Source of the DNA: Oscillospiraceae bacterium
Lineage (GTDB): Bacteria > Bacillota > Clostridia > Saccharofermentanales > Saccharofermentanaceae
DNA: 64,000 nt
NCBI GenBank assembly: GCA_902788505.1
Contig: CADAKH010000017.1
Location: forward strand, 1 to 64,000
Direction of reading: 5' to 3'
A model generated the notes under the pieces. That model had not been told where the DNA came from. It worked only from the letters and a program-made list of their open reading frames with translations, and ran no database searches. The translations under genes were made by a program, and so were the position numbers. Shown one piece after another: positions 14,757-26,758 of the stretch (the stretch's first letter is position 1; every line of letters begins with the position of its first letter).

Positions 14757-17132
14757 ATGCCTAACGATCCTGATAAGTTTAATAACTTTAACGGGATGAA
14801 CACACCTGACGGCAAAGACGATTTTATCGATTCCTCTTTCGCAGTTCAGTTCAAACCCGGTGACAAGACCGAATCTGTCGCAGAAAAGCTCAAAGAGAGC
14901 AAAAACAATATTGAGAACAAATCTAATTCTTATAACGACGGATTCAAGGATGAATTCGATGATTTCGAGTTCGATTCCTCTATTTCAGCTTTCAAGCCTT
15001 TCAAAGCTCCGGAAGAACCTGCTCCCGTAAAGGAAGAGCCTAAGGCAGAAGCACCCAAGGTTGAAACACCTGTAGCTGATGCGCCTAAAGCTGCACCTGT
15101 ATCCACAGATCCTGTCTTCCCCAAGAACGGCGGCACTTTCGACAAGCCCGCTTTCACTGTCAAAGCACCTGAACCTGCAAAAGAAGCTATTCCGAAATTC
15201 GATGACCTTGAAGACGAACTTAACAGATATGAAGCTAAGCAGGCTGCCAATGATAAGATCTTCAAATCAGGCAACGGACTTGATTTTGCCACATCAGAAC
15301 ATGACAAAAAAACAAGTCCTTTCCTCAATGCAGAAAAGCCTGATATCCCTGCTCCCAACGGAGTTGATATTCCCAGAGCTGAAGAAAAACCTGCTTTCAA
15401 GCCTTCTGAGACTCCTGCCAAGGCTGCACCTGCCGCACCTGCCGCACAGTCAACAGGCTATAGACCTTATCCTTCTGCAAATAAAACCGAATTATTCTCT
15501 ACTCCTACCCAGACAGCTCAGGCTATGCAGGAGGCAGAGAAAGCAGCATCTCAGGAAAAGCCCGTAGCGCCCGATAAGCCCGCTTCTTCTCCTTTTGTTG
15601 CAACTGCTAAGCCCACTGATCCGGCTAAGCCTGCTGCTTCTCCGTTTGTAGCTTCAGCAAAGCCCGCTGAACCGGCTAAGCCTGTAAACCCTGCAGCAAA
15701 TGTAATCCCCGAAAAACGTGCTGACATGGAAAAGCGTGTCGCTCCTGCTATGGCAGCAAGATCTGCCGAGTCAGCAAAACCTGCTGAGCCGGCTAAGCCT
15801 GCAGCACCCGCAAAGCCGGTTGAGACAGCAAAGTCTGCAGAACCTTCTAAGTCCAATACATCTGCAGAAGCTGCATCCGCAGCGGCTTCAATAACAGCTG
15901 CAGCAGCAATTGCAGCCGCAAAGAATAATGCATCGGCTAACAAGCCTTCAGAGCCTGTTAAAACAGAAGCTAGGAAAGTTGAGGCTGTAAAAGCTCCTGC
16001 TGAGACTGAGACCCCTCACAGACCTGCAGCATCAGCTCATAAAGAAGCGCCTAAAGTAGCTCCCGCTCCGGTTAAGTCTCAGCCTGCAGCTCCTGCACAA
16101 GCCGCTGCAAAGCCGGCACCTGCTCCGGCTCCTGCCCCCGCCAAACCTGCTTCGGCAGCTGCCGAGACAGCTCACAGACCCGGTACTTCAAGCAAACCGG
16201 CTGCTTCTGCTAATGCAGCTTCCGGCTCGCCTTTCGAGCCCAAAGGCAAACAGCCTGTTGTAGCAACACGAGGTGTTTCAACTGCTAATACAGATACAGT
16301 CTCCGGTGCAGCCAACCATAATAATAAGACTATCTCGCCTGTTACTACAGTTAAGAAGTCAAGAAAGAAGAAAGTACCTAAGGCTCAGAAGGATCCCGGT
16401 CTTGCCGGTCTTATCACGTTCCTTGCAATTATCTTCGTTGCCATCGGCGTGCTCTGGATCCTTGACAGGACCTCAGGTCTTATGAATCTTTTCGGTAAGA
16501 AACCTATAGAGACAATTCCCACCGTATCTTCAACTCAGGTGGTTGAATCTTCAAAGGAGCAAGAAGAAACAACTGTAACCGAGACAACTGTCGAGACAAC
16601 TACAGAAGCAACAACAACTGCTACTGAAGCTACTACTTCAGAGACAACAACTGAAGCTACAACGACTACAACTACAGAAGAGACAACAACCGAAGAGACA
16701 ACTACAACTGAAGAAACAACAACAGAAGAAACAACAGCTGAAGAAACTACTGCATCTGCTAAGAGCACAAAATCCAACAGCTCTACAGCAGCAGGTTCAA
16801 GCATTAATGACTTCAGCACAAGGATCACAAACTTCTGCACTAATTCAGACGGCTTCCAGTTTGATATAGAACTTAAGAACAAGAGCCGTTGCACAGCAAG
16901 TCTTCCTAAATCTCTATACGGACTCGATATCACATTCTTCTGCGACCAGTCAATTACAGAGATCACATCAGAAGGCATGACATTCACAGGTGACGGCATG
17001 TCTTACAGAGGAACACCTAATGAGATTTCTGTTGAAGGCGGAGATACATACTGCTTCACTGTCTATGTAACAACAAGCGGAGATGTAAGCATGTATGGTT
17101 ATAACTACGCATTCTTCGACTGGGTCAAGTAA
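14757..17132 (+). CDS. Membrane-anchored protein with long disordered Ala/Pro/Lys-rich region
   Basis: A 791-residue protein of unknown function. Residues 1-80 are polar and acidic, and 80-540 are low-complexity with many 'AKPAEPAKP'-type repeats and no folded domain visible. A single membrane helix follows at about 547-568 ('GLITFLAIIFVAIGVLWIL'), with a basic cluster just before it that predicts a cytoplasmic N-terminus. Outside the membrane there is a Thr/Glu repeat linker (about 600-665), then a folded-looking C-terminal domain of about 105 residues with two cysteines. The ATG has AAAGGAG upstream. The layout suggests a long cytoplasmic tether joined to a surface domain, as in some cell-wall or division scaffolds; that is inference. 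Confidence 0.8.
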   Translation: MPNDPDKFNNFNGMNTPDGKDDFIDSSFAVQFKPGDKTESVAEKLKESKNNIENKSNSYNDGFKDEFDDFEFDSSISAFKPFKAPEEPAPVKEEPKAEAPKVETPVADAPKAAPVSTDPVFPKNGGTFDKPAFTVKAPEPAKEAIPKFDDLEDELNRYEAKQAANDKIFKSGNGLDFATSEHDKKTSPFLNAEKPDIPAPNGVDIPRAEEKPAFKPSETPAKAAPAAPAAQSTGYRPYPSANKTELFSTPTQTAQAMQEAEKAASQEKPVAPDKPASSPFVATAKPTDPAKPAASPFVASAKPAEPAKPVNPAANVIPEKRADMEKRVAPAMAARSAESAKPAEPAKPAAPAKPVETAKSAEPSKSNTSAEAASAAASITAAAAIAAAKNNASANKPSEPVKTEARKVEAVKAPAETETPHRPAASAHKEAPKVAPAPVKSQPAAPAQAAAKPAPAPAPAPAKPASAAAETAHRPGTSSKPAASANAASGSPFEPKGKQPVVATRGVSTANTDTVSGAANHNNKTISPVTTVKKSRKKKVPKAQKDPGLAGLITFLAIIFVAIGVLWILDRTSGLMNLFGKKPIETIPTVSSTQVVESSKEQEETTVTETTVETTTEATTTATEATTSETTTEATTTTTTEETTTEETTTTEETTTEETTAEETTASAKSTKSNSSTAAGSSINDFSTRITNFCTNSDGFQFDIELKNKSRCTASLPKSLYGLDITFFCDQSITEITSEGMTFTGDGMSYRGTPNEISVEGGDTYCFTVYVTTSGDVSMYGYNYAFFDWVK

Positions 17133-17155
17133 TATCCCGTAAAACCGAAACTTAA

Positions 17156-17195
17156 AAGGGGTTGTATCAGATGATGCAACCCCTTATCTTTTGTT
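17156..17195. terminator. Bidirectional terminator between convergent genes
   Basis: AAGGGGTTG (17156-17164) pairs with CAACCCCTT (17177-17185), followed by ATCTTTTGTTT on the plus strand. It separates the 791-residue protein gene from the convergent clpE-like gene. Confidence 0.75.
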
Positions 17196-17221
17196 TATCA
17201 AACGGACTTAAACCTAATCTG

Positions 17222-19659
<2,438 letters not shown>

Positions 19660-19660
<1 letters not shown>

Positions 19661-22600
19661 TATTCTTCTCCGTTATTCTCTATCTCTTCCCTTATCCTGC
19701 GTCTTACCCTGGGACCGGTAAGAATGTCGTATTGTTCTTCCTCGAGCCTTGCAGTGTCGATAAAAGCAGAAATATCCTTATACTGACCGTTCTTCTTAGC
19801 CTTATCGAGAACAGGCTTCAGGAACTGTCCTGTGTAGGACTTTTTGCATTTTGCGACCTCTTCGGGCGTGCCGCAGACAACTACTTCGCCGCCTCCGTCA
19901 CCGCTCTCAGGACCCAGATCGATGATGTAATCCGCTGTCTTTATGACATCCAGATTATGCTCTATTACGACAACAGTGTTCTTATTTTCTGTTAGGCGTT
20001 CTAAAATGTCAACCAATTTATGGACGTCTGCAACGTGGAGTCCTGTTGTCGGCTCATCTAATACATATATCGTTTTTCCGGTCGATCTTCTCGACAATTC
20101 AGCGGCAAGTTTGATCCTCTGCGCCTCACCTCCGGACAGCGTCGTGGAGGGCTGGCCGAGCTTGATATAACCCAGGCCCACATCCTGAAGGGTTCTGACC
20201 TTCTTATAGATCGTAGGGTGGTTCTTGAAGAACTCGCAGGCCTCGTCAACGGACATGTCGAGTACATCGGAGATGTTCTTGCCGTTATATCTGACTTCAA
20301 GAGTCTCCCTGTTATATCTCTTACCCTTACAAACATCACAGGTAACGTATATATCAGGAAGGAAATGCATCTCGATCTTGTTCACACCGTCTCCGGCACA
20401 GGCTTCGCATCTGCCGCCCTTGGTATTGAACGAGAATCTTCCCGCCTTATAGCCTCTCTGCTTGGCATCTGGTGTCTCGGCATAAAGCTTGCGGATAAGA
20501 TCGAAAAGTCCGATATAGGTTGCGGGATTGCTTCTCGGAGTCCTTCCGATCGGGCTCTGATCGATGCAGATGATCTTATCAAGGTTGGAATAGCCCGTGA
20601 TCCTCTCGCACTTTACCCTGGCCTTTCTGGAACCGTTAAGCTCGTGTGAAAGATAAGGCACAAGAGTCGAATTGATAAGCGATGACTTACCTGAACCTGA
20701 TACACCCGTTACGACAGTGAAAAGGCCTAAGGGGATCGACACATCGATATTCTTAAGGTTATTGATGCTGGCACCGCTTATCTTCAGCTGCTTTTTGGGA
20801 TCAGCCTTTCTTCTGTTCATAGGAACAGGGATGAACTTATTGCCTGAAAGATACTGTCCGGTAACGGAATTCTTCTCGGCGATTATGTCATCCACCGTAC
20901 CCTGTGCGACAACCTGACCTCCGAAAGATCCGGCTCCTGGACCGATATCGACAATGTGGTCTGCTGCGCGCATTGTATCTTCATCGTGCTCTACGACGAG
21001 GATCGAATTGCCGAGATCCCTGAGCTTGAACAAAGTCTTAATAAGCTTGTCGTTATCTCTCTGGTGAAGTCCTATCGAAGGCTCGTCAAGTACATAAAGA
21101 ACTCCCTGAAGTCCTGCACCGATCTGTGTGGCAAGCCTGATCCTCTGTGCCTCACCGCCTGAAAGCGTCGCAGATGATCTGGACAAAGTCATGTAATCCA
21201 AGCCGACATCATATAAGAATTCAAGTCTTGCTCTGACTTCGCGAAGGATCGGGGCCGCTATCTCGGAATTCTTGCCGCTGAGCCTGATATCAGAAAAGAA
21301 CTGTCTCATGTTCTTTACGGACATATCGGTAAGCTCACTTATGTTAAGGCCGCCTACCTTAACGGAGAGACTGTTCTTGTTGAGTCTCGCACCGTTGCAG
21401 ACAGGACAGACATCTATGCTCATGTATCTCTCATAAGCAGCCTTAGCCTCTTCACTTCCGGACTCTCTCCAGCGTCTCATAACGCTCGGAACAATACCTT
21501 CCCAATCGGAATAGTAGTCTCCGCTTCTGGGATAAAGAGAATTCCTTGTATCGACCTTCATCTTCTCTCCGCCGTTACCGTAGAGAATGATGTTCTTAAT
21601 GCTCTCGGGAAGCTTATAGTAAGGTGTATCAAGAGAGAACTTGTATCTCTTGGATAGCGCTTCGACAAAACATCTTCCCCAGCTCTTGGGATCGTCGAAA
21701 TTCCAGCCAGCAGTCCTTACAGCACCCTCGTTGATGGAGAGCTTGGGATTGGTTATGCAGAGCTCGGGATCGACTGCAGTAAGAGTGCCTATACCGGAGC
21801 AGTTGGGGCAAGCACCCTCCGGGCTGTTAAACGAAAAGCTCCTGGTGTTGATCTCTCCGAATGAGATACCGCAGTCAGGACATGCCAGATTCTGCGAGAA
21901 GAACTCTTCACTAGTCTCGTATGTCTTATCGCCCTTGTCATCAACTACAGCAGTCTGGAGCTCAACCATAAGCAATCCGTCAGAGAGCTTCAAAGCTGTC
22001 TCACAGGAATCATACAATCTCGTGGTATTTGCTTCCTTAATGACAAGCCTGTCAACGACAACGGATATCTCGTGCTTGTTATTCTTGTTTAAAGTGATCT
22101 CCTCATCGAGTTCGTATGTGATACCGTCAACCTTGACTCTCGCATAACCGGATTTCCGGAATCCTTCGAAAAGCTTGCCGAACTCACCCTTCTTGCCTCT
22201 TACTACAGGAGAATAGATAATGGCTCTTGTGCCTTCGGGATAGACCTTTAGCTTATCGATTATCTGGTCGATGCCCTGTGACTTAATGGGCTTACCGCAA
22301 TTGGGGCAGAAAGGCTCACCTACTCTTGCGTACAAAAGCCTGAAGTAATCGTAGATCTCAGTAACCGTACCGACGGTAGATCTCGGATTGCTGACTGTTG
22401 ACTTCTGGTCGATGGAAATTGCCGGTGAAAGACCTTCGATACTGTCGAGATCAGGCTTATCGAGCTGGCCTAAGAACATTCTGGCATATGAAGATAATGA
22501 CTCAACATATCTTCTCTGTCCTTCGGCATAAATCGTATCGAATGCTAACGAAGACTTGCCTGAACCGGAAAGACCTGTCAGGACTACCATCTTTCTTCTT

Positions 22601-22680
22601 GGAATATCAATGTCGATATTCTTCAGGTTGTGCTCTCTGGCACCTCTTATCTTTATATATTTATTCTCATCCATAACCAT
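19660..22680 (-). CDS. uvrA: UvrA, excinuclease ABC subunit A
   Basis: A 1006-residue damage-recognition ATPase of nucleotide excision repair, at the upper end of the usual length. Two ABC modules are present: Walker A 'GLSGSGKSS' near residue 37 and 'GVSGSGKSS' near residue 660, with signature 'LSGGEAQRI' in both halves. Zinc-binding cysteine pairs are seen in 'CPNCGKPI', 'CPDCG', 'CPNCSG' and 'CEACAGDG...CDVC'. The protein loads UvrB at lesions in the cytoplasm. The ATG at 22680 follows AGGAA by five bases. It heads a two-gene unit with the clpE-like gene and lies after a terminator/attenuator behind tRNA-Glu. Confidence 0.96.
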
Positions 22681-22696
22681 AAAGTTCCTGTGTTAA

Positions 22697-22728
22697 CGAA
22701 AAAGACGGACATCTTTCTGATGTTCGTC
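22697..22728 (-). terminator. Terminator after tRNA-Glu, ahead of uvrA
   Basis: GACGGACATC (22704-22713) and GATGTTCGTC (22719-22728) form a 10-bp stem with one mismatch, followed on the minus strand by CTTTTTCG. It ends the tRNA-Glu transcript 17 bases before the uvrA start, so uvrA expression may depend on read-through or a promoter inside this short region. Confidence 0.65.
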
Positions 22729-22742
22729 CTTCCTTGAAAATC

Positions 22743-22817
22743 TGGTGACCCCAAGCGGATTCGAACCGCTGATTGCGCCGTGAGAGGGCGCCGTCTTAAC
22801 CACTTGACCATGGGGCC
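22743..22817 (-). tRNA. tRNA-Glu (CTC)
   Basis: A 75-nt tRNA with encoded CCA. The anticodon loop is CTCTCAC between 5-bp stems GCGCC and GGCGC, giving anticodon CTC (reads GAG). The acceptor stem GGCCCCA/TGGGGTC has one G-T pair. Confidence 0.93.
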
Positions 22818-22907
22818 TTGTTTGCCCGAGTATATTACCACAGGTTTAAAACCTGCGCAAGTGCACCCGAAATGAATGTTGGCCTGTTTTGCGGCCAATA
22901 TTCAATC

Positions 22908-24275
22908 TCAGATGATATCTGTCCTTTTATCCGAAGGGATATAAGGTCTTCTCTTGTTTACGCACTTAAATGCAGGACGCATGATCCTTCCGCCCGAAAC
23001 AAGCTCTTCAATCCTGTGTGCACTCCATCCCGCAATTCTTCCGCATGCGAAAAGCGGAGTGTAAAGTTCTGTCGGAATATCGAGCATCGAATATACAAGT
23101 CCTGCAAAGAAATCGACATTTGCACAAACGAGCTTATCTGACTTCTTTACCTCATGGAATACTTCAGGAGCAAGTTTTTCGACAAGGAGATAGAGATTAT
23201 AGAGATCCATCTTCCCCTTCTCTTCAGCGAGAAGTTCGGCATACTTCTTGATAACGACAGTTCTGGGGTCAGAAAGCGTATAAACCGCATGACCGATACC
23301 GTATATAAGTCCGGAATTGTCGAATGCCTTTTTGTTGATGATATCCGTAAGATACTGTCTTATAGCCTTTTCGTCTGTCCAGTCGCTTACATGCTCTCTA
23401 AGATCCTTCATCATTGCATAAGCCTTGTTGGAAGCACCACCGTGCTGAGGGCCCTTAAGGGAACCTACCGCTGATGCAATAACGGCATAAGTATCAGAAC
23501 CGGTTGAAGATACGGCATGTGTAACGAATGTTGAATTGTTACCGCCGCCGTGCTCAGCGTGAAGAACGAGCATAACGTCCAGGATCCTTGCCTCAAGTTC
23601 TGTGAACTTGCCGTCAGGTCTGATCATGTGAAGAATATTCTGAGCAGTATTGTACTCAAGAACAGGTGCATGGATATAAAGGTCTCTGTGCTCGATATAG
23701 TGTCTTCTTGCCATATATCCATATGAGATGAGTACAGGGAATCTTGCAATAAGCTCAGTGCACTGTCTTACGACATTTGTGATCTCTGTTGAATCAGGAT
23801 TATCGTCATAAGAATAGAGCGCAAGTACAGATCTTGCGAGTTTGTTCATGATATCCGGCGAAGGTGCCTTCATGATCATGTCCTCAGTAAAGCCTTCAGG
23901 AAGAGGTCTTACGCTGCAAAGGAGCTTATTGAATTCATCAAGCTCGGAAGATGTCGGAAGTTCACCGGTAAGAAGCAGAAAAGCTGTCTCTTCGTATCCG
24001 TATCTGCCTTCAGAGAAGAAACCGTTAACGAGATCTTTTACCTCATAACCCTGATAGAAAAGCTTGCCTTCAACCGGAATTCTGTCAGCATCGTCAACGA
24101 TATAACTCATAACCTCACCGACTTCGGTAAGGCCTACAAGAACACCGGTTCCGTCATTGTTACGGAGTCCTCTTTTTACGTTGTACTTGGTGTACAGATC
24201 CTTGTTGATATATGACTTTATTTTTGCAACGTCAGCAAGCTTATTGATCAGCTCTTTGTTCTGTTCTGATTCCAT
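22908..24275 (-). CDS. gltA: Citrate synthase
   Basis: Condenses oxaloacetate with acetyl-CoA to citrate, probably feeding 2-oxoglutarate and glutamate synthesis in this likely anaerobe. The 455-residue protein carries an N-terminal extension of about 60 residues compared with short bacterial forms, as in many clostridial citrate synthases. Active-site residues are visible: H242 in 'LHAEHGGG', H278 in 'GPQHGG', H329 in 'GIGHAVY' and D388 in 'VDFFAG'. It stands alone between tRNA-Glu and a methyltransferase gene. Confidence 0.94.
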   Translation of the reverse strand: MESEQNKELINKLADVAKIKSYINKDLYTKYNVKRGLRNNDGTGVLVGLTEVGEVMSYIVDDADRIPVEGKLFYQGYEVKDLVNGFFSEGRYGYEETAFLLLTGELPTSSELDEFNKLLCSVRPLPEGFTEDMIMKAPSPDIMNKLARSVLALYSYDDNPDSTEITNVVRQCTELIARFPVLISYGYMARRHYIEHRDLYIHAPVLEYNTAQNILHMIRPDGKFTELEARILDVMLVLHAEHGGGNNSTFVTHAVSSTGSDTYAVIASAVGSLKGPQHGGASNKAYAMMKDLREHVSDWTDEKAIRQYLTDIINKKAFDNSGLIYGIGHAVYTLSDPRTVVIKKYAELLAEEKGKMDLYNLYLLVEKLAPEVFHEVKKSDKLVCANVDFFAGLVYSMLDIPTELYTPLFACGRIAGWSAHRIEELVSGGRIMRPAFKCVNKRRPYIPSDKRTDII

Positions 24276-24428
24276 ATTACCGGTCTTCCTGTAAATTCAC
24301 TTAGACTAGCGCCTATAATAACAGATATTATAGAACTTTTCTCTTTTTTGTTACCGCTAACTGTTAGACGAATAATCATGCCCGGACAATGGGTTTAATT
24401 GTTAAGTTCGTTGATAAATTATCTTTTA

Positions 24429-25196
24429 TCAGACAAGTTTGGACAGTTCGTATCCTATTATCGAAGCAGCCACAGCAGCATTAAGAGATTCCGCTCTTCC
24501 TCTCATCGGTATCTTAACGAACTTACGGCATCTTGAAGTCGTATCATCAGTAAGGCCGTCACCCTCATTGCCGATAAAGTATGCACATGGAAGCTTAAGA
24601 TCTCCTGCGCCGAGCCCGTTGCCCTTCAGATGTGTTGCAAGAGTATCGATACCCCTGCCGTCAAAGAAAGCAAAACACTCGTCCATAGTCTTTCTTACTA
24701 CCGGTATATGCCATATTGATCCCATAGTGGCCCTGATGACTTTATCGTTATAAGGATCACATGTAGTAGGTCCAATGATCACGGCAGTAAAACCGAATGC
24801 ATCAGCCATCCTTATCACCGTTCCGAGATTACCCGGATCCTGTGTGTTCTCAAGAACAACATATATATCTTTGCCATCGCCGTTAAACGGGATCTCATCG
24901 CCGCTTTCAGGCTCTTTTATCACAAGAGCAACTCCCTGGGGATTTACTGTCCGGGATATCTTGGAGAAAACATTATCACTAAAGATCAATGGCTCAACAT
25001 CAGGTGTAAACTTTTTTGCCCAGTCCGCTTTGGACTCGGTAACGATAACCTCAGCGGGCTTCTGGCCGCTTGCAAGAGCCTCTTCACAAAGTCTGGTACC
25101 TTCAAGATAGATAAGGCCCTCTTTCTTGGCCTGATCTCTTTTCGCAAGCTTTACAATACGCTTTACATTCGGGTTGTCACGACTGGTGATGATCAT
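24429..25196 (-). CDS. TrmH/SpoU-family RNA 2'-O-methyltransferase
   Basis: A 255-residue SAM-dependent methyltransferase with a trefoil knot. The N-terminal substrate-binding domain is about 1-95 ('RDNPNVKRIVKLAK' at the start). The SPOUT motifs follow: 'ENTQDPGNLGTVIR' near 115-128, 'FIGNEGDGL' near 205 and 'IPMRGRAESLNAAVAASI' near 230-247. The layout matches the RlmB/TsnR/TrmH group that methylates 23S rRNA or tRNA ribose; which target is not decidable. A TATAAT box lies at 25225-25230 on the minus strand, about 28 bases before the start. Confidence 0.88.
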   Translation of the reverse strand: MIITSRDNPNVKRIVKLAKRDQAKKEGLIYLEGTRLCEEALASGQKPAEVIVTESKADWAKKFTPDVEPLIFSDNVFSKISRTVNPQGVALVIKEPESGDEIPFNGDGKDIYVVLENTQDPGNLGTVIRMADAFGFTAVIIGPTTCDPYNDKVIRATMGSIWHIPVVRKTMDECFAFFDGRGIDTLATHLKGNGLGAGDLKLPCAYFIGNEGDGLTDDTTSRCRKFVKIPMRGRAESLNAAVAASIIGYELSKLV

Positions 25197-25349
25197 TAGC
25201 GGGAAGTCTCCTTTTCGCGCTTGTATTATAACAGATTGAAAGCGGAGTTAATGATTTCGGGATCAGAAAGTAATGGCGGGAAGTGATAACGGGAATAGCA
25301 CGGCTAAAAGTCATGCTGCGCACATACTTTTTTCCTGTTTTTTCAGACT

Positions 25350-25388
25350 GCAAATAAAAACTGCGCAGGAATGACTCCCACGCAGTTT
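25350..25388 (-). terminator. Terminator of the infC-rpmI-rplT operon
   Basis: AAACTGCG (25358-25365) pairs with CGCAGTTT (25381-25388), with an inner AGGA/TCCC-type stem, and is followed on the minus strand by TTATTTG. It starts 24 bases after the rplT stop. Confidence 0.75.
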
Positions 25389-25412
25389 GAATTATCTGAT
25401 TGATTTAAGTTA

Positions 25413-25766
25413 TCAGAGAGCTGCCTTAGCCTTCTCAACGAGTGATGTGAAGCCTGCTGCATCTGTAACTGCGATATCAGAAAGAACCTTACGGTCAAGC
25501 TCGATACCAGCCTTCTTGAGGCCGTTCATGAATCTGGAGTAGCTCATGTCGTTCAAACGGCAAGCAGCGTTGATACGTACGATCCAGAGTCTTCTGAACT
25601 CTCTCTTCTTATTTCTTCTGTCTCTGTAAGCATAGTTACCGGACTTGAGAACCTGCTGGTTAGCAACCTTGAAAAGCTTGCTCTTATGACCCCAATAACC
25701 CTTTGCTGCCTTTAAAATCTTATGATGACGCGCTCTTGTGCGGATTCCTCTTTTAACTCTTGACAT
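25413..25766 (-). CDS. rplT: 50S ribosomal protein L20
   Basis: A 117-residue, very basic protein with the L20 signature '[21 protein letters not shown]' in essence at the N-terminus and '[17 protein letters not shown]' after it; '[12 protein letters not shown]' near residue 60 is also diagnostic. L20 binds 23S rRNA early in 50S assembly and, in Bacillus, represses its own operon through the leader. Last gene of infC-rpmI-rplT. Confidence 0.97.
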   Translation of the reverse strand: MSRVKRGIRTRARHHKILKAAKGYWGHKSKLFKVANQQVLKSGNYAYRDRRNKKREFRRLWIVRINAACRLNDMSYSRFMNGLKKAGIELDRKVLSDIAVTDAAGFTSLVEKAKAAL

Positions 25767-25792
25767 TATCTTGTCCTCCTAATTCTAAGCAA

Positions 25793-25990
25793 TTAAGCGT
25801 AAGGGATCATCTTCTTGATGATTCTTGCATTCTGATCTGAGCATACCTGGTTGTGTCTAAGGTGTCTCATTCTCTTTGTAGGTCTCTTGCTCAGAATGTG
25901 GCTTCTGAATGCCTGCTTATGGAGAACCTTACCGGTACCTGTTACCTTGAATCTCTTCTTTGAAGAAGTGTGTGTCTTCTGCTTGGGCAT
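25793..25990 (-). CDS. rpmI: 50S ribosomal protein L35
   Basis: A 65-residue basic protein with 'MPKQKTHTSSKKRFKVTGTGK' type N-terminus and 'HILSKRPTKRMRHLR' (31-45), both typical of L35. It sits between infC and rplT in the conserved order, 17 bases after infC, with AGGAGG upstream of the ATG. Confidence 0.97.
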   Translation of the reverse strand: MPKQKTHTSSKKRFKVTGTGKVLHKQAFRSHILSKRPTKRMRHLRHNQVCSDQNARIIKKMIPYA

Positions 25991-26007
25991 ATTTCTATCC
26001 TCCTAAA

Positions 26008-26532
26008 TTATTTTTTCTTTGCCGGTGACAGGTACATTACCATGTTCCTGCCTTCTATCTTCGGCGGTCTGTCTACTGAACCGTACTCGGTTACGCTGTC
26101 AGCGAAGTTATTCATAACTTCGAAGCCTTTGTTCTGGAAAGCCATCTCGCGGCCTCTGAATCTGATGTTAACCTTTACTCTGTCTCCTGCCGAAAGGAAC
26201 TTAACAACCATCTTGCGCTTAACTTCGACATCGTGAACATCTGTTGTAAGCTTTAAGCCGACTTCCTTAAGTTCTGTCTCTTTCTGCTTCTTCTTTGCTT
26301 CCTTCTCTCTCTTGCTCTTTTCGAAAAGGAATTTGTTGTAATCCATGACTCTGCAAACCGGGTTGTCAGGATTAGGTGATATGCAGACGAGATCTAATTC
26401 AGCTTCTTCAGCGCTCTTAAGAGCCTCTTCGATTGACACAACGCCAACCATCTGTCCTTCTGCGTCAATAAGACGAACCTGAGGGAACTTGATAGCTCCG
26501 TTAATCATCTGAGTATCATTGGTCTTTGCGAT
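26008..26532 (-). CDS. infC: Translation initiation factor IF-3, probable ATC start
   Basis: IF-3 keeps 30S subunits free and rejects wrong start codons. The protein has the N-terminal domain ('INGAIKFPQVRLIDAEGQMVGVVS') and the C-terminal domain ('CRVMDYNKFLFEKSKREKEAKKKQK' linker, then 'RFRGREM'). No ATG precedes the conserved N-terminus. AAGGAGG (26547-26541) is followed by an 8-base spacer and ATC at 26532-26530, the ideal distance, giving about 174 residues. The upstream GTG (26541) overlaps the Shine-Dalgarno itself and cannot be reached from it. Rare start codons in infC are established in other bacteria and serve self-repression by IF-3. Confidence 0.85.
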   Translation of the reverse strand: MAKTNDTQMINGAIKFPQVRLIDAEGQMVGVVSIEEALKSAEEAELDLVCISPNPDNPVCRVMDYNKFLFEKSKREKEAKKKQKETELKEVGLKLTTDVHDVEVKRKMVVKFLSAGDRVKVNIRFRGREMAFQNKGFEVMNNFADSVTEYGSVDRPPKIEGRNMVMYLSPAKKK

Positions 26533-26572
26533 GGTAGCCACCTCCTTAGTTAAGACTTCCGTAACCTAGCAT

Positions 26573-26718
26573 AAAAAAAGAACGGATAAAATCCGTTCTC
26601 TCATAACTACCCTGCCTTAATGGCAACCCCTCAAAAAATAGGTTAATTATCTAGTTATTGACCTCTTCACAAGCAATAGCCGCTTAAGGTGAGAAACGGA
26701 TGTTCTTCTTTCACGAGC
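26573..26718 (-). promoter_or_regulatory. infC operon leader with attenuator and antiterminator
   Basis: The untranslated leader holds a strong terminator hairpin: AGAACGGAT and ATCCGTTCT (26599-26591 and 26587-26579 on the minus strand) with a 3-base loop and seven T (26579-26573). Near its 5' end ATCCGTTTCTC (26701-26691) is complementary, with one bulge, to GAGAGAACGGAT, the left arm of that terminator, so the two structures exclude each other. This matches the logic of the Bacillus L20-controlled infC leader, where L20 favours termination. Actual binding of L20 is inference. Confidence 0.7.
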
Positions 26719-26721
26719 GAT

Positions 26722-26750
26722 ATAATACTTAAACTTTGCCACAAAGTCAA
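26722..26750 (-). promoter_or_regulatory. Strong promoter of infC-rpmI-rplT
   Basis: TTGACT (26750-26745), a 17-base spacer and TATTAT (26727-26722) on the minus strand. The transcript would start near 26715 and carry a leader of about 180 nt before infC. Confidence 0.75.
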
Positions 26751-26758
26751 GACTTTTC

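Noticed and set aside
14930..16999. Long minus-strand open frames opposite the 791-residue protein
   Set aside because: They mirror the Ala/Pro/Thr repeats (Ala/Gly/Val/Ser-rich antisense) and have no start signals.
26533..26541. GTG start for infC
   Set aside because: Its first base is the last base of the AGGAGG box, so the ribosome could not use both; the ATC nine bases downstream has ideal spacing.
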